From: Candidatus Methylobacter favarea
GTDB taxonomy: Bacteria; Pseudomonadota; Gammaproteobacteria; Methylococcales; Methylomonadaceae
Reading direction: 5' to 3'
Length of the DNA stretch: 64,000 bases
Assembly (NCBI RefSeq): GCF_902806695.1
Contig: NZ_CADCXN010000113.1
Location: 1-64,000, forward strand
Positions 45,623-54,773 of this stretch are shown here, one piece after another. How positions within the stretch are numbered: position 1 is the first letter of the stretch; each line of letters begins with the position of its first letter. A model generated the notes under the pieces. That model was given only the letters and a program-made list of their open reading frames with translations. It was not told the DNA's origin and did no database searches. Both the position numbers and the translations under genes were made by a program.

Positions 45623-46486
45623 TTATAAGCGGCCCAACAGTTCCGATTTTTTTGCATTGTATTCATTTTCCGTCAATATGCCTTTATCTTTCAGGCCGGC
45701 CAGTTTCTCGATAGCCGCGAAAATATCGGCTTCCTGACTTGATGACTGCGTATTAACAGCATTATTCGCGCTATAGAAAGTCTGGTCTGGCTGGGAAGAG
45801 GATTGTACAGGCACATTGTCGATAGAAATAACCGGCAGATTATTGACATCAACCACACCGTATTGGCTGGTAAAAGTAATGGAGCTGCCGCCCGATTGCT
45901 GCTGAGAGAAGCCGCCAATCTGATGATCGAGCGTATCATAGAGCGTTACATGGCCATTCGCCTCTATTGCGAGGCGCTGTATATTGGCGAAATAAGCATA
46001 GCGGACATTGTTCTGGGCGCCGGTGCTGGTAGGAAATTGCAGACCTGCGGGCCACCAGTTGCCGGAACTGCCCGCCGGCGGCGGAACAAACAAACTGACC
46101 GGCCCGTTTGCTCCTGAGCCATTTTGCTGCTGCTGATTACCGCTATAGTTGCCTTGTTGCTGAGAGCCTTGATTCTGTGACTGAAAGTTGCCAGTTTGAA
46201 TTAAATCCGGCTGATTGGCGATCAGGTTGGAGAGCTCCTGGCAAAGCCCCCCGACACTGTTTTTTAAATTATTATTGAACATATCGCCCAACATAATCAT
46301 ACCGCCCCGCATCCATTGGCCCGAGCCGCCGAATTCCGGATGGTTAAACTGCGCCATAGAGCCGTTGCCGTTAATAACCGACTGCAGCAGACTGAAGACG
46401 GCATCCGGGCTAAAATTATATTTCTGTGCCAACTGATTTATTATCTGCTGGCCTTCGGGAGTAAGCTGTCTCATTAGAAAATTCAC
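45623..46486 (-). CDS. SHOCT domain-containing protein
   Basis: The 287-residue product starts LTPEGQQIINQLAQKYNFSP, followed by a Gln, Asn, Ser and Gly-rich stretch around residues 100-125 (NQGSQQQGNYSGNQQQQNGS). A beta-rich middle follows (NVRYAYFANIQRLAIEANGH and VTLYDTLDHQIGGFSQQQSG), and then a C-terminal SHOCT motif: FAAIEKLAGLKDKGILTENE with YNAKKSELLGRL. SHOCT motifs are thought to mediate oligomer formation. No signal peptide is seen. The function is unknown. It converges with pgl. Confidence 0.8.
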   Translation of the reverse strand: MNFLMRQLTPEGQQIINQLAQKYNFSPDAVFSLLQSVINGNGSMAQFNHPEFGGSGQWMRGGMIMLGDMFNNNLKNSVGGLCQELSNLIANQPDLIQTGNFQSQNQGSQQQGNYSGNQQQQNGSGANGPVSLFVPPPAGSSGNWWPAGLQFPTSTGAQNNVRYAYFANIQRLAIEANGHVTLYDTLDHQIGGFSQQQSGGSSITFTSQYGVVDVNNLPVISIDNVPVQSSSQPDQTFYSANNAVNTQSSSQEADIFAAIEKLAGLKDKGILTENEYNAKKSELLGRL

Positions 46487-46971
46487 CTATTAAAGATTAA
46501 ACACAAAAGATATCAGGCATTTCCCAGAGCTCATTAAGTGCAGGCAGGGGTTTATCCCTGAATTATTTCACAGTCTAATGGAACACCCGGATAAAAGCAC
46601 TATTTAATATAAATTCCCATGCCTCGACAGGAATACCGGCCTTTTGTTAAGCTCTTATTTGCACATCCCAGAGGAACGGACTCCAGGGCATAACAGGCGG
46701 AGCATGTGCTTTGCCAGCCGTTTTAATGCTTAGTCTAATAAAATATCTGAATTTCATTGACCGTTCGTTGTGCTAGCCGGGATTCAGGCCGATGGTTTTT
46801 AAAACGAAGCCACGACTTGTTGTCCAAAATCCCATAAGCCAGCCCCAAATTAAGTATAATAGTCTGGGTATTACCTAGCTAAAACCCTTACCGTTGTTTC
46901 AGCACTAAAAACCGGCGAGGAGGCTGTGGAATAAGGGTATTTATATAAATATAAAAAGAAGGGTCGGTTTT
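46487..46971. other. intergenic region between the SHOCT gene and the next membrane protein gene
   Basis: About 485 bases with no supported gene or RNA. The last 60 bases are AT-rich (TATTTATATAAATATAAAAAG), probably promoter DNA for the gene at 46972, whose ribosome site is AGAAGGG. The SHOCT gene must also start its transcript here. Confidence 0.4.
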
Positions 46972-47745
46972 ATGTGTTGGAGTGGGGAGGCGTCCGCGGT
47001 TTTAGCCGCCGCAGGTCTGAGTACCGCAGCGTATGTGGCACTTAAAGGAGAGTCCAGGGAACTCTGGATACCGTTAACCTATTTTGCCTTAATGGAACTG
47101 TTACAGGCAGCGACCTATGTCTATATAGATTTATGTGATAACCCGATTAATCAGGTGCTTACGCTTTTTGGCTATTTGCATGTGGCGTTTCAGCCATTCT
47201 TTGTCAATATGGTCGCGATGTACTTTATTCCGGAAAGCGTCAAACTGAAAATACGAACGACGGTTTATACGGTTTGCGCGATCGGTTCGGTTGCGATGCT
47301 GGTGAAAATGTATCCTTTCGCCTGGGCTGGAACCTGCCGCGTTGGGATAGAGGGATTTTGCGGGCCTCATGTCTGTTCTACGTCGGGCTCCTGGCATATT
47401 GCCTGGCAAATGCCTTTGAATGGCTTGATGTCCGACCCGGTCGGCTGGCTGTTTGGGTTTGACTGGGGCTTGCACGCATTCACCTATATTCTGGTTGCGT
47501 TTTATATGCCTTTTATTTACGGCTCATGGCGTTTTGTAACTTTCCATTACCTCATAGGCCCCTTTATTTCTGATCTTACGACGACCGACCCTAACGAATA
47601 TGCGGCGGTTTGGTGTCTGTTTTCTATCGCGCTTTGCGTCTCTGTCATTAAAACGCCGATCAGGAAGTATCTCCATGTTACATCGTGGCCATTTTATAAA
47701 AAATGCCTTGGCAATTCCTTCTATCCCTCAAAGATAAGGGCATAA
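46972..47745 (+). CDS. multi-pass membrane protein of the MCWSGEAS type (DUF5765-like)
   Basis: The 257-residue product starts MCWSGEASAVLAAAGLSTAA and has about six to seven membrane segments. Cysteines cluster in the loop around residues 122-136 (GTCRVGIEGFCGPHVC), which may lie outside the cytoplasm and form disulphides or bind something. The MCWS start is typical of a DUF family of unknown function that I recall as DUF5765. The TAA is followed after 75 bases by the end of amrS on the other strand. Confidence 0.75.
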   Translation: MCWSGEASAVLAAAGLSTAAYVALKGESRELWIPLTYFALMELLQAATYVYIDLCDNPINQVLTLFGYLHVAFQPFFVNMVAMYFIPESVKLKIRTTVYTVCAIGSVAMLVKMYPFAWAGTCRVGIEGFCGPHVCSTSGSWHIAWQMPLNGLMSDPVGWLFGFDWGLHAFTYILVAFYMPFIYGSWRFVTFHYLIGPFISDLTTTDPNEYAAVWCLFSIALCVSVIKTPIRKYLHVTSWPFYKKCLGNSFYPSKIRA

Positions 47746-47820
47746 ACACAGATAGAGGCAAACGGGCGGCAAGGCTTTTACTTACGGCTCGTTTTTCGTT
47801 GTGTTTTTGCCGGAGGGCAT

Positions 47821-48906
47821 CTAACCCACAGCAACAGCTCTTCGTCTAGCGCCCCAGCTGCCGGCCCTGGCATTAAAAACGCCTGCGCAGCCTGCCCCGC
47901 AAAAACTGCACAAGCCTGACTTATCCAGATTCCATTCCCCCAACTGATACCAGTCGCGGCCTATCAGTAAATTTCCGCAATCATGGCAATAGGTGCTGTT
48001 TGCGAACTTATCATGGACATTGCCCACATAGGGATAATGCACGCCATTTTTCAGGGCAATTTCTCGCGCCTGCAGCAGGGAATTAACAGGCGTATGCGGT
48101 TTATCCCGCATCTTCCAGTCAGGATGAAAGGCAGTGAAATGCATCGGCACATCCGGCCCCAGATTTTCAACTACCCATTGCGTCATGGCCTCCAGCTCTG
48201 CTTCCGAATCATTCTCGCCCGGAATAACTAATGTTGTCAGTTCCAGCCAGACAGAAGTCTCATGCTTGATATATTTAAGGGTATCCAATACGGCTTGCAG
48301 ATGCGCGCCGGTAATCGCATGGTAAAAACGCTCGGTAAAGGCTTTTAAATCAATATTCGCGGCATCCATCCATTGATAAAATTCGGCTCTTGGCTCTGCG
48401 CACACATAGCCGGCAGAAACCGCTACCGATTTTATACCGAGACTTCTGCAAGCCTGGGCGGTATCTATTGCATATTCATGAAACACCACCGGATCATTGT
48501 AGGTAAAAGCCACACTGTCGCAACCATATTCCAGCGCTGCCTGAGCTATAACGTCCGGTGAGGCCTTGCTCATCAGCGTATCCATTTCGCGCGACTTGCT
48601 GATATCCCAATTCTGGCAAAACTTGCAGGCAAGATTACAGCCTGCCGTTCCGAAGGATAATACCGGCGTGCCTGGCAAAAAATGATTTAGCGGCTTTTTC
48701 TCGATAGGATCAATAGCAAAACCGCTTGATCGACCATAACTGGTCATGACAATTTGATTGTCCAGATTTTGCCTGACGAAGCACAAGCCGCGCTGCTCCG
48801 GATGCAGTTTGCAAAATCTCGGACACATGTCACATTGAACACGGCCGTCTTCCAGCGCATGCCAATACTGCGTTTTAACTGTGTCATGGGAAACAAAAAC
48901 ACTCAT
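47821..48906 (-). CDS. amrS: AmrS, AmmeMemoRadiSam radical SAM enzyme
   Basis: The AmmeMemoRadiSam system is a conserved trio of unproven function. AmrS (361 residues) has the radical SAM cluster C90-x3-C94-x2-C97 in GTAGCNLACKFCQNWDIS. It also has an N-terminal Cys set (C25, C28, C32, C42), and a C-terminal Cys-rich tail (CHDCGN, CSFCGAGCAG) fit for extra iron or zinc. FTYNDPVVFHEYAIDTAQ and HFTAFHPDWKMRDKPHTP are typical of this PflA-like subgroup. It diverges from amrB and amrA. Identification is strong because all three parts are adjacent. Confidence 0.93.
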   Translation of the reverse strand: MSVFVSHDTVKTQYWHALEDGRVQCDMCPRFCKLHPEQRGLCFVRQNLDNQIVMTSYGRSSGFAIDPIEKKPLNHFLPGTPVLSFGTAGCNLACKFCQNWDISKSREMDTLMSKASPDVIAQAALEYGCDSVAFTYNDPVVFHEYAIDTAQACRSLGIKSVAVSAGYVCAEPRAEFYQWMDAANIDLKAFTERFYHAITGAHLQAVLDTLKYIKHETSVWLELTTLVIPGENDSEAELEAMTQWVVENLGPDVPMHFTAFHPDWKMRDKPHTPVNSLLQAREIALKNGVHYPYVGNVHDKFANSTYCHDCGNLLIGRDWYQLGEWNLDKSGLCSFCGAGCAGVFNARAGSWGARRRAVAVG

Positions 48907-49065
48907 TAATATTCTCCTTGAACCGTTCTTAAATCACTTTGTCTGTAGTTAATAAAATTTGGGCCTAACAAAAGCAGGCGGTTATTAGCCGCTCTATCAG
49001 AAATAACCTGACTTTCAAGGTTTTTACAGATTGAATTATTACTATAGAAATAGGAGGGCAATCTC

Positions 49066-49845
49066 ATGAATAGACAGCCTGCTGTAGCAGGAACATTCTA
49101 CCCTGCCAATCCGCAGCAACTTCACCAAATGTTAGATCAGCTACTTAATGATGCTGAAACTACTGGAAAAGTTCCCAAAGCCATCATTGCGCCCCATGCC
49201 GGCTATGTTTATTCCGGCCCGATCGCCGCAACTGCCTATGCCCGGTTAAAAAAAGCCCACGATATGATAAACCGCGTAGTCATTATCGGCCCCTCCCATC
49301 GCGTAGCTTTTAAAGGCCTGGCCCTGAGCAGAGCGCAAACATTTGCTACTCCTTTGGGCAGCGTCCTGGTGGACCAGAAAGCTCTGCAAGGGCTTGAGCA
49401 CTTGCCTTTCGTAGACTATATCGAACAGGCCCATACGCAAGAACACAGCCTCGAAGTCCATCTGCCTTTTTTGCAGGAAATGCTGGATGATTTTAAAATT
49501 ATTCCTCTGGTCGCTGGCGATGCATCACCGGAACAGGTCAGCCAGGTTATTGATATGCTGTGGGGCGGAGAGGAAACGCTGATTGTGATCAGTTCTGACC
49601 TAAGCCATTATCATGATTACAGAGCCGCTCAACAACTTGATAAATCAACCAGCGCCGCCATAGAACAACTGCAATATGAACAGCTGGCGTTTGATTCCGC
49701 TTGCGGCAAGGTTCCGGTCAGCGGCTTATTAAAGTTGGCGCGGGAAAAATCACTTACCATTAAAAATATCGACCTGCGCAATTCGGGCGACACCGCAGGT
49801 GATAAAAGCAGAGTTGTGGGTTACGGCGCTTATGTCATTGAGTAA
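49066..49845 (+). CDS. amrB: AmrB, MEMO1 family protein
   Basis: AmrB belongs to the MEMO family, structurally related to extradiol dioxygenases. The 259-residue product has RQPAVAGTFYPANPQQLHQM at the start, APHAGYVYSGP with the first metal His, EHSLEVHLPFLQ with the second, and ISSDLSHYHDY, then GDKSRVVGYGAYVI at the end. AGGAGGG precedes the ATG. The end overlaps the start of amrA by 14 bases, so the pair is coupled. Confidence 0.94.
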   Translation: MNRQPAVAGTFYPANPQQLHQMLDQLLNDAETTGKVPKAIIAPHAGYVYSGPIAATAYARLKKAHDMINRVVIIGPSHRVAFKGLALSRAQTFATPLGSVLVDQKALQGLEHLPFVDYIEQAHTQEHSLEVHLPFLQEMLDDFKIIPLVAGDASPEQVSQVIDMLWGGEETLIVISSDLSHYHDYRAAQQLDKSTSAAIEQLQYEQLAFDSACGKVPVSGLLKLAREKSLTIKNIDLRNSGDTAGDKSRVVGYGAYVIE

Positions 49846-50389
49846 AGATCATCAAAAAAAACTGCTCGACTTGGCGAAAAGCTCCATTCAGCATGGTTTG
49901 CAAAAAGGCAAACCGTTAAAGGTTGATTTAGCCGATTTTCCTCCGCAATTAACCATAAAGCGCGCTACCTTTGTTACCTTGTTACTCCACGATCAACTGC
50001 GCGGCTGCATTGGCACGCTGGACGCGGTGCGGCCGCTAATTGAAGATATTGCAGAAAATGCCTATTCTGCGGCTTTCCAGGATCCTCGCTTTCCGCAATT
50101 GAAGGAGAATGAGCTCGACCACTTGAAAATCCATCTGTCCATTCTGACGCCTGCCGAACCGGTCATTTTTACTTCCGAACAGGATTTATTACACCAGTTA
50201 CAGCCTGGCATAGACGGCCTGATTCTGGAGGATGGCCACCGGCGCGGAACTTTTTTGCCTTCAGTATGGGAATCCCTGCCGGAAGCCGAACAATTCTTGC
50301 GGCATTTAAAACAAAAAGCGGGGCTGGCGCCTGATTACTGGTCTGACAGTATTCAGGTTTATCGATACCGTACCGAAGTGATTGTTTAA
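49832..50389 (+). CDS. amrA: AmrA, AMMECR1 domain protein
   Basis: AMMECR1 proteins are small conserved proteins of unknown biochemical role. The 185-residue product has the family core FVTLLLHDQLRGCIGTL (with LRGCIG, the invariant motif), DIAENAYSAAFQDPRFPQLK and LHLSILTP-like IHLSILTPAEPV. It ends RGTFLPSVWESLPEAEQFLR. The ATG at 49832 lies in the end of amrB. The frame is open from 49799, but the shorter start fits the family. With amrS on the other strand this completes the trio. Confidence 0.94.
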   Translation: MSLSKDHQKKLLDLAKSSIQHGLQKGKPLKVDLADFPPQLTIKRATFVTLLLHDQLRGCIGTLDAVRPLIEDIAENAYSAAFQDPRFPQLKENELDHLKIHLSILTPAEPVIFTSEQDLLHQLQPGIDGLILEDGHRRGTFLPSVWESLPEAEQFLRHLKQKAGLAPDYWSDSIQVYRYRTEVIV

Positions 50390-50618
50390 AAATTGAGAGC
50401 ATTTCAATATATGATGCGGCTCCGGCAAAGCCGTCAGGCATTCTTCATGCGGAATTGCCAATTGACAGAATCAAAACCGTGTTGTAAATAATATCAACCC
50501 TGCGCTAATGTTCTCAAGAACGGCATGACGGCTTAAGTTTTACCCGCCCGCCATTTTCCCGCAGCTTTGCGTGCTCCGCACCGATTAATCAATTTCACTA
50601 CTGACGATAAACGGCGCC

Positions 50619-51233
50619 ATGGAAAATCATTTCCAAGATTTGGACGCGGGCGAAGCCTATGAAATCGCCCGGAAAAGAATATTCGCTGAATTGCTGGATG
50701 CGCATCATACGACTTTCTATACCGTCATCAGCGTTATTCAGGCAACCTGCTTCGGCTTCCTTGTCCTGGTATGTTTTGAGGAAGGCAGACACTTCGGTAT
50801 TTACCAGTGGCTGCTCGCCGCAAACACGCTGGTGATTATTATTCTGGTGTGAAATGGGTTTATCAGAGGATTTGTGGCTCTCATTTATGTGCCCAAATTA
50901 ATCGACGGCATGATACCGTTTGCGCTTGGCGCCGGTCAGTGCTTCTCGGCCTATTTTGTAGCGCACGGAGCCCGCGGCTGGTATTGGAGCCTGGCGGCGA
51001 TCTGTGTTATCGGCTGCTTGGGATATGTCAACGCCGAAGTGAACGCCCGCCTGAACCCTGCCGAAAACGATCAGGTTCTGGCTTTTTACGGCCGGCATTT
51101 ACGCATACTGCAGTTATCGACTTTGCTGCTTGCAGCGATCTGCACGGCCCTGGCCGGCTTTTCCAAATGGCCTGATGAAATACTTATCGCGCTCACTTTT
51201 GTCATCACGGCAGGCTACGCATTGACGGACTAA
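50619..51233 (+). pseudogene. four-segment membrane protein gene broken by one TGA
   Basis: A single frame from 50619 to 51233 codes for 204 residues but has TGA at 50850-50852. Before it: MENHFQDLDAGEAYEIARKR and membrane segment YTVISVIQATCFGFLVLVCF, then LLAANTLVIIILV. After it the same frame continues GFIRGFVALIYVPKLIDGM, AAICVIGCLGYVNAEVNARL and LLAAICTALAGFSKWPDEI. No frameshift is needed, so one base change (for example TGG to TGA) would break a four-segment protein. I do not recognise the family. Confidence 0.65.
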
Positions 51234-51385
51234 GTTCTCTGGCTGCGTTTCGAAAAGCTGGCGCGCGGCAAAGCTTGATCTCCATAAAGCCCGGTAAATT
51301 AAACGCATCTCCTGCATGCTTTCTGGGCGATTGCTGCAGTCTGCGCCCCGGCGGCGACCGGATAACTCGGCGATATGTGCAGTAG

Positions 51386-52453
51386 TCATTTTATCGGCTG
51401 GCTGTGCAGGCGCTGCAACAGCCTGTTAATTGCCGGCTCCTGGCGCATTATGCTCTCGCACAAGCGGAATTGCCCGGCGGCTCGCTGTAAGTTTTGCTCT
51501 GGCCCGGTCACTTTAAAATAGCGATTGCCTTGCAGATAATCCGTATAAAACCTGAGGCCTAATTCAAACGGAATCAGCCGTATGGCAGGGTACAAATACC
51601 GGTAATCATAATCTGAAAAGAACGCACCGGCCTCGCTCAAATAGCTCTTTAATATAGCCGCGCCAATATCCAGATCAAATTCATCAGTCTCCGGCTTATG
51701 GCAACAGGAGCGCAGGCAATCCGCGATATCGTAATGCACTAATCCGGGATTGACGGTATCGAGGTCAATAAGGCTGACGATATGTTTGCTGTGTTTATCA
51801 AAAAGAAAATTATTCAATTTGGGATCGCCATGAATGATGCGCACTGGCAGTAAACCTTGACGTTTGGCATGTTCCAGATCATCCGCCATAGACTGGAAGC
51901 TGGCGATAAAATCAGCGCAATAGCGGTTTTCAGTTGATCCTGATTGTGTTTGGCGTTGGTTTAAAACGCCGTGATAATGGTTTAAGTAGTCAGGCGTAAT
52001 ATGAAAGCCGGGTAAGGTATCGTATAAGGCGTTGGGATTGAGATCACTGACCAGGCGATGAAAATGCCCCAGTGCAAATCCTGCCTGTTCTGCCTGGCTG
52101 ATATGGGCTAGGGTCTCAAGGCTTTCGGTATCGGCGATAAAACTCAGCGCTCGCCAGTAATCGCCTTTTTCATCCTGAAAATAGGGGTTTTTAGCGGTAG
52201 TCAGTAAAATTTCAGGGACTTTTAACCTGACCGAGCCGCTGATTTTTTGCTCAATATGTTGATTAAGCCTTATCAGGTTGGCCATGATGTGTTCGGGCTC
52301 TGGAAAAACTCTGCGGTTTATGCGCTGCAGAACGAATGGCGAAGAGGCTGTAGTAACCAGGTAGGTATCATTGATCAGGCCATTGCCGAGCGGAATAATT
52401 TGCTTGACGGTTGCGGCGAACCGGCGGGCGATGAGAAATAGCGGGTTCATCAA
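51386..52453 (-). CDS. aminoglycoside phosphotransferase-fold kinase, substrate unknown
   Basis: The 355-residue product has the kinase-like APH fold: GNGLINDTYLVTT nucleotide loop near residue 22, PFVLQRINRRVFPEPEHIMA with the ATP-binding Lys replaced by a Gln/Arg-type LQRIN, then VRIIHGDPKLNNFLFD with the catalytic Asp and VSLIDLDTVNPGLVHYDIAD with the metal-binding Asp. This type often acts on sugars, sugar amines or choline. It may be an N-acetylhexosamine kinase relative, but the substrate cannot be told here. It is a full-length, single gene. Confidence 0.85.
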   Translation of the reverse strand: MMNPLFLIARRFAATVKQIIPLGNGLINDTYLVTTASSPFVLQRINRRVFPEPEHIMANLIRLNQHIEQKISGSVRLKVPEILLTTAKNPYFQDEKGDYWRALSFIADTESLETLAHISQAEQAGFALGHFHRLVSDLNPNALYDTLPGFHITPDYLNHYHGVLNQRQTQSGSTENRYCADFIASFQSMADDLEHAKRQGLLPVRIIHGDPKLNNFLFDKHSKHIVSLIDLDTVNPGLVHYDIADCLRSCCHKPETDEFDLDIGAAILKSYLSEAGAFFSDYDYRYLYPAIRLIPFELGLRFYTDYLQGNRYFKVTGPEQNLQRAAGQFRLCESIMRQEPAINRLLQRLHSQPIK

Positions 52454-52486
52454 AATTGGTGCGAAAAAGGTAACGGCGGTAGCGGT

Positions 52487-52823
52487 TCAGTTTGAAATTG
52501 ATATATTTTCAAAACTGCCTTGGTAGTCATCCGAACTTAAAACCGTATCATACAAACCAACTCTCTCTCCCTCATGTTTGTTGATGCCAATGTATTCAAG
52601 GCTTGCATCCTCGTATCGCTTAAACTTGTACACAGCATCGTTCATCAATGCACTATTAAAAACACCAAGACTTACCAATAATTCAAAATCTTTTACGGTT
52701 AAGCCTGTTACTTTTTTGAATAAACCGGGTTCAAATTGGGTTATGACATCTCTAAGGCTTCTTTCCCGATAATCAGTCAGATATATAAACACGGGGATAC
52801 GTGTTGCAAACTTGATCAGCTTT
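52487..52823 (-). pseudogene. C-terminal fragment of a large protein, cut by an IS3 element
   Basis: The minus frame reads [60 protein letters not shown] and AVYKFKRYEDASLEYIGINK. The text is coherent and acidic at the end. I recall the segment from the C-terminus of large helicase- or restriction-type proteins, but I cannot prove that. The upstream part is gone: the IS3 element begins where the frame stops making sense (about 52825), so the gene was split or trimmed by that insertion. Confidence 0.55.
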
Positions 52824-53059
52824 TTGATGTATCAACCTATTACCGGACACCTGGTTAAGAGCTGCTTGCGGCAATTCATAGTCAACGGGCGATAGATAAC
52901 CGTTGGAGGAATGCAGTCGCTCGCGGTTGCAGAACACTTCGATATATTCAAACACCGCTTGTTTACCCTCCGCTCGGATTTGATGAGGCATCAGTTCGGT
53001 TTTCAAGCTAGGGAAGAAGCTTTCTGAAACGGGGTTATCCCAACAATTGCTCTTACGGC

Positions 53060-53566
53060 TCATGCTCTGCCGGATGCCATGTTGGTTAACAGGGCCCGAT
53101 GACTTTCCGGCGCCTGTTGACTGCCCCGCTCGGTAGGCCGCCTCAGTCCCTTTTCCGGCTTTCGCTTGCAAATGGCCATCAATAAGGCGTCGTTCACCCG
53201 TTTAGCCCGCCTAGGCTCGGCCATTGACTCGCCCACCCTGGGCCGGGAATAAAGATCAATCACTACGGCTGAATACAGCCAGCCTTCTGGGGCAGGAATA
53301 GGGGTGATAGCGTCGGCCTGGACCTGATGGGGTCGATCGACGTTAAACGGACGATCCAGAGAGTCAGGCGCAAGCGGCTGATTATGCCTGGAGTTCATCG
53401 CGGCTTTGAATTGGCGCTGGGTTTTACAGGCTAACCCGGCTTCTCCCATCAGACGTCCTGGTCGCCAGCGGCTGAGCGTCCGGTCTCGGCCTGATAAGGC
53501 CATCTTGAGGCGACCAGTTCCGTTTTTATTGAACTCGCTTTGCAGGAAGCGACCCATCAAGTCCAC
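53060..53566 (-). pseudogene. IS3-family transposase OrfB, broken
   Basis: The DDE core is readable but damaged. AVVIDLYSRPRVGESMAEPR has the first Asp. [20 protein letters not shown] has Glu where family members have the second Asp (TDRGSQ). After a frameshift near 53100 the 52773-53171 frame gives [58 protein letters not shown] and [17 protein letters not shown], the C-terminal end of OrfB. The upstream part to orfA also has frame breaks. Confidence 0.75.
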
Positions 53567-53644
53567 CCCTATTCTGTTGCCTGTGATTTGATCCAGGCGA
53601 TTTTCACCGGGTTCCCTGTCGAAGGTCGCTGCCGCCTTTATTAA

Positions 53645-53899
53645 TCAATCGCGCTCCTCGGTCAGGCGGGAGGATTCTTTGTTGATGCGCTTGAGTTCAC
53701 CGTAAAGAGGCTCATCGGTTCGTACCGTTTTATCGTTCTCCTTAGAGCGGCTGTATTTGCCGGTCCAGGTGTGCAGGGGAGTGACGTTAATGCCGAGGTC
53801 TTTGGCCGCCTGAGTGAGGGGTTTATCCGCTTCATTCGCCAGCTTGACCGCTGGGGCTCTGAATTCGGCTGTATAAATATCAGGTTTTTCTGGTTTCAT
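53645..53899 (-). CDS. IS3-family transposase OrfA
   Basis: OrfA is the helix-turn-helix part of the IS3 transposase and is normally fused to OrfB by a programmed frameshift. The 84-residue product reads MKPEKPDIYTAEFRAPAVKL, ANEADKPLTQAAKDLGINV and TPLHTWTGKY, where family members have TLHTWIGKY and a Leu zipper after it. AGGTG precedes the ATG. The frame is intact although its partner is not. Confidence 0.75.
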   Translation of the reverse strand: MKPEKPDIYTAEFRAPAVKLANEADKPLTQAAKDLGINVTPLHTWTGKYSRSKENDKTVRTDEPLYGELKRINKESSRLTEERD

Positions 53900-54036
53900 T
53901 TGGATTCACCTTTTTGGAGGGTATTTTAAAGAGTGGGTCCGCTTTAGTGTAGCCATATCCCAGTCCTGAGTCGCTAATACTGCCTACATGCACACCAGGG
54001 GCTGGCTGTAAATTTTGCTCTTGCCAGGGGTCGCTT

Positions 54037-54474
54037 TCAGGGAACGCTTTCGCTACCCTGGCTCCTTAGCGGCGCCGCAACGTCAGTAAATTCAATAATA
54101 TCTGCTCGCACAGTGATCTTGGGCAGGGCGAATAAAATGAAATAGGTAGAGGTATGTTCATGCACTACGTTGATGATAGCCTGGGCCTTGCCGCCGGCAA
54201 CAGGTGCGTGTTGGTAAAGTTTGCTAAGGGCCTCTTCATACTGAGGGGACTTGAAAGGAATAAGTCCCAGGAAACTAAAACCCATACTGCTGCCGATGGC
54301 ATTGGCTTTTACTATTTTGTAATTTTGCCGCGATAAATGCACCACCGTTGTAGTTAATATCTGCGTTCCTCCCGCCGCTGGGAGCAGGCCGGCTAAGCCG
54401 GGCAGGGCCGGTAGCGCAGCGGCGCAACCGCTAAGCAAATGCAGAATCGGCAATATTTTCAACCATTTAGCCAT
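54037..54474 (-). CDS. putative lipoprotein of unknown function
   Basis: The 145-residue product has a lipoprotein signal MAKWLKILPILHLLSGC with the lipidated Cys at residue 17, followed by AAALPALPGLAGLLPAAGGT. The rest has VVHLSRQNYKIVKANAIGSS, GLIPFKSPQYEEALSKLYQH and VVHEHTSTYFILFALPKITV, which looks like a small alpha/beta lipoprotein. GAGGG stands before the ATG at 54474. I do not know its function. Both sides are mobile-element debris. Confidence 0.6.
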   Translation of the reverse strand: MAKWLKILPILHLLSGCAAALPALPGLAGLLPAAGGTQILTTTVVHLSRQNYKIVKANAIGSSMGFSFLGLIPFKSPQYEEALSKLYQHAPVAGGKAQAIINVVHEHTSTYFILFALPKITVRADIIEFTDVAAPLRSQGSESVP

Positions 54475-54773
54475 GATACCCTCTACCAACAAAGTTATTG
54501 AATTAGCCCGCTAGACAGGAGGATTAATTTCTGCCTTGAAACCCTCCGTCTTATTTCGAAAGCCAAGCTCAAAAACGCGAGACACGGCTCAATTTATGCG
54601 TAACGAACCTTTTCAGGCCATACTTAAACCTTTCCGTTCAGTGCTGTAAAGATAAATTTTAATTGCATCAACGTTGTAGATGAGAAAAAACATAGAAAGC
54701 TGATAGAGTGGGTTAAAAGGTCATTAAATATTGCATTTTGTTTTATGAACATGAAAAGCAGTAAACAACAAAC

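Larger units (their letters stand above)
52826..53960 (-). mobile_element. IS3-family element (IS51-like group), decayed
   Basis: Minus strand: orfA at 53899-53645, then orfB in pieces to about 52850. The ends carry imperfect inverted repeats, with CCGGACACC at 52843-52852 and CGGACCCACT near 53930. orfB has several frame changes and a changed catalytic region, so the copy should not be able to move by itself. It separates the fragment at 52487 from the lipoprotein gene at 54037. Confidence 0.75.

Noticed and set aside
29990-50852. Readthrough of TGA as a sense codon (recoding)
   Set aside because: Intact genes here, such as pyrB, end in TGA, and the two in-frame TGAs stand at different kinds of residue, so a changed code is unlikely.
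51114-51389. A 91-codon minus frame whose ATG overlaps the kinase gene stop as ATGA
   Set aside because: It overlaps the broken membrane protein gene on the other strand for half its length and shows no family motif; the overlap may be chance.
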